NCBI GenBank assembly: GCA_026982705.1
Contig: JALSGP010000012.1
Coordinates: 62,001-126,000 of the forward strand
Direction of reading: 5' to 3'
From: Alphaproteobacteria bacterium
Lineage (GTDB): Bacteria > Pseudomonadota > Alphaproteobacteria > Geminicoccales > Geminicoccaceae
Length of the DNA: 64,000 nucleotides
The notes under the pieces were generated by a model. It worked only from the letters and a program-made list of their open reading frames with translations. It was not told where the DNA came from and made no database searches. The position numbers were made by a program, and so were the translations under genes. Shown piece after piece: positions 63,802 to 64,000 of this stretch (positions are counted from its first letter, which is position 1; each line of letters opens with the position of its first letter).

Positions 63802-64000
63802 ATGGCCGAACCGCAGATCGTCGCCGAGACCGAGGTCCACCGCCGTCACGTGCGCCTGCGCATCCCCGTGGGCGTGGAGATCGACGGCGTGCGCTACGTC
63901 ACCGACGACTGGTCGGTGGGCGGCTTCGGCGTCAACGCCGAACTGCCGGGGCGGCGGCCGGGCGACCGCTTCACCGTCCGTCTCTTCCTGCCCTTCGAGG
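63802..64000 (+). CDS. alg44: Alg44-like PilZ-domain protein, 3'-truncated by window edge
   Basis: The frame from ATG 63802 is open to the end of the window (66 residues). It encodes a PilZ domain with both c-di-GMP motifs: RRHVRLR (RxxxR) and DDWSVGGFGV (D/NxSxxG). Alg44 binds c-di-GMP and activates Alg8, linking polymer synthesis to this second messenger. The 27-bp spacing from alg8 agrees. The C-terminal membrane-fusion part lies outside the window. Confidence 0.82.
   Translation, partial: MAEPQIVAETEVHRRHVRLRIPVGVEIDGVRYVTDDWSVGGFGVNAELPGRRPGDRFTVRLFLPFE

Overview
The window is a very GC-rich (roughly 70 % by eye), tightly packed stretch of bacterial chromosome, most likely from an alphaproteobacterium, perhaps near Rhodospirillales. 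The family content supports this: DUF1476 (the alphaproteobacterial F1-ATPase inhibitor zeta family), an SDHAF4-type succinate dehydrogenase assembly factor, an NDUFS4-type complex I subunit, IalB, DUF1127 and the DnaA-related HdaA. LptD and SurA show a Gram-negative outer membrane. I see no tRNA, rRNA, CRISPR array, insertion sequence or prophage. Nearly every base is coding; same-strand genes often overlap by 4 bp (ATGA, GTGA or TTGA), and GTG and TTG starts are common.

Layout. 1-5252: end of pheA, then a minus-strand run (DUF2066, CDP-alcohol phosphatidyltransferase, hdaA, SDR, YqaA, dsbB). 5325-16002: one plus-strand run, purM-purN, two oligopeptide-type ABC permeases, a glutamine-synthetase-like ligase, an aldehyde dehydrogenase, an iron-type alcohol dehydrogenase and a complete DctQMP TRAP transporter. 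16172-21511: minus-strand csaA, tetR-like, proC, ybjN-like, ubiK, a Tat-exported metallo-beta-lactamase, an EamA exporter, SDHAF4 and the zeta-type inhibitor. 21607-25356: plus-strand NRDE/TANGO2-like gene, ydbH-ynbE-ydbL, lipB and a secreted pentapeptide-repeat protein. 25359-33018: metal transport (CDF, and a P1B ATPase behind a MerR-type operator), sppA, rlmN, ialB and a SpoU methyltransferase. 33101-39499: quinone reductase, an incomplete nucleoside-type ABC importer, and an adenylate cyclase coupled to a fluoroacetate-dehalogenase-like hydrolase. 39560-42518: cytochrome c, GST-like, NDUFS4 and GH114 genes. 42616-46871: proteostasis island hsp20-lon-cbpA-cbpM with a candidate heat-shock promoter. 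46933-62156: nucleotide-sugar epimerase, an iron-sulfur flavin reductase, an HDAC-like hydrolase, holC-pepA, lptD-surA-rsmA, gmk-mltG-fabF-acpP, gshB and a polyamine-type binding protein. 62260-64000: an alg8-like polymer synthase and the start of an alg44-like PilZ gene, cut by the window end.

The most interesting unit is 8954-16002. A gamma-glutamyl-amine ligase, an alcohol dehydrogenase and an aldehyde dehydrogenase sit beside a TRAP transporter whose binding protein has Tyr where the family normally has its carboxylate-binding Arg. I infer uptake and gamma-glutamylated catabolism of an amino alcohol such as ethanolamine. Other points of note are the translational coupling of a TANGO2-like protein to the YdbH/YnbE/YdbL lipid bridge, a HmrR/CueR-type operator in front of the P1B ATPase, and the near-complete active-site signature of a fluoroacetate dehalogenase.
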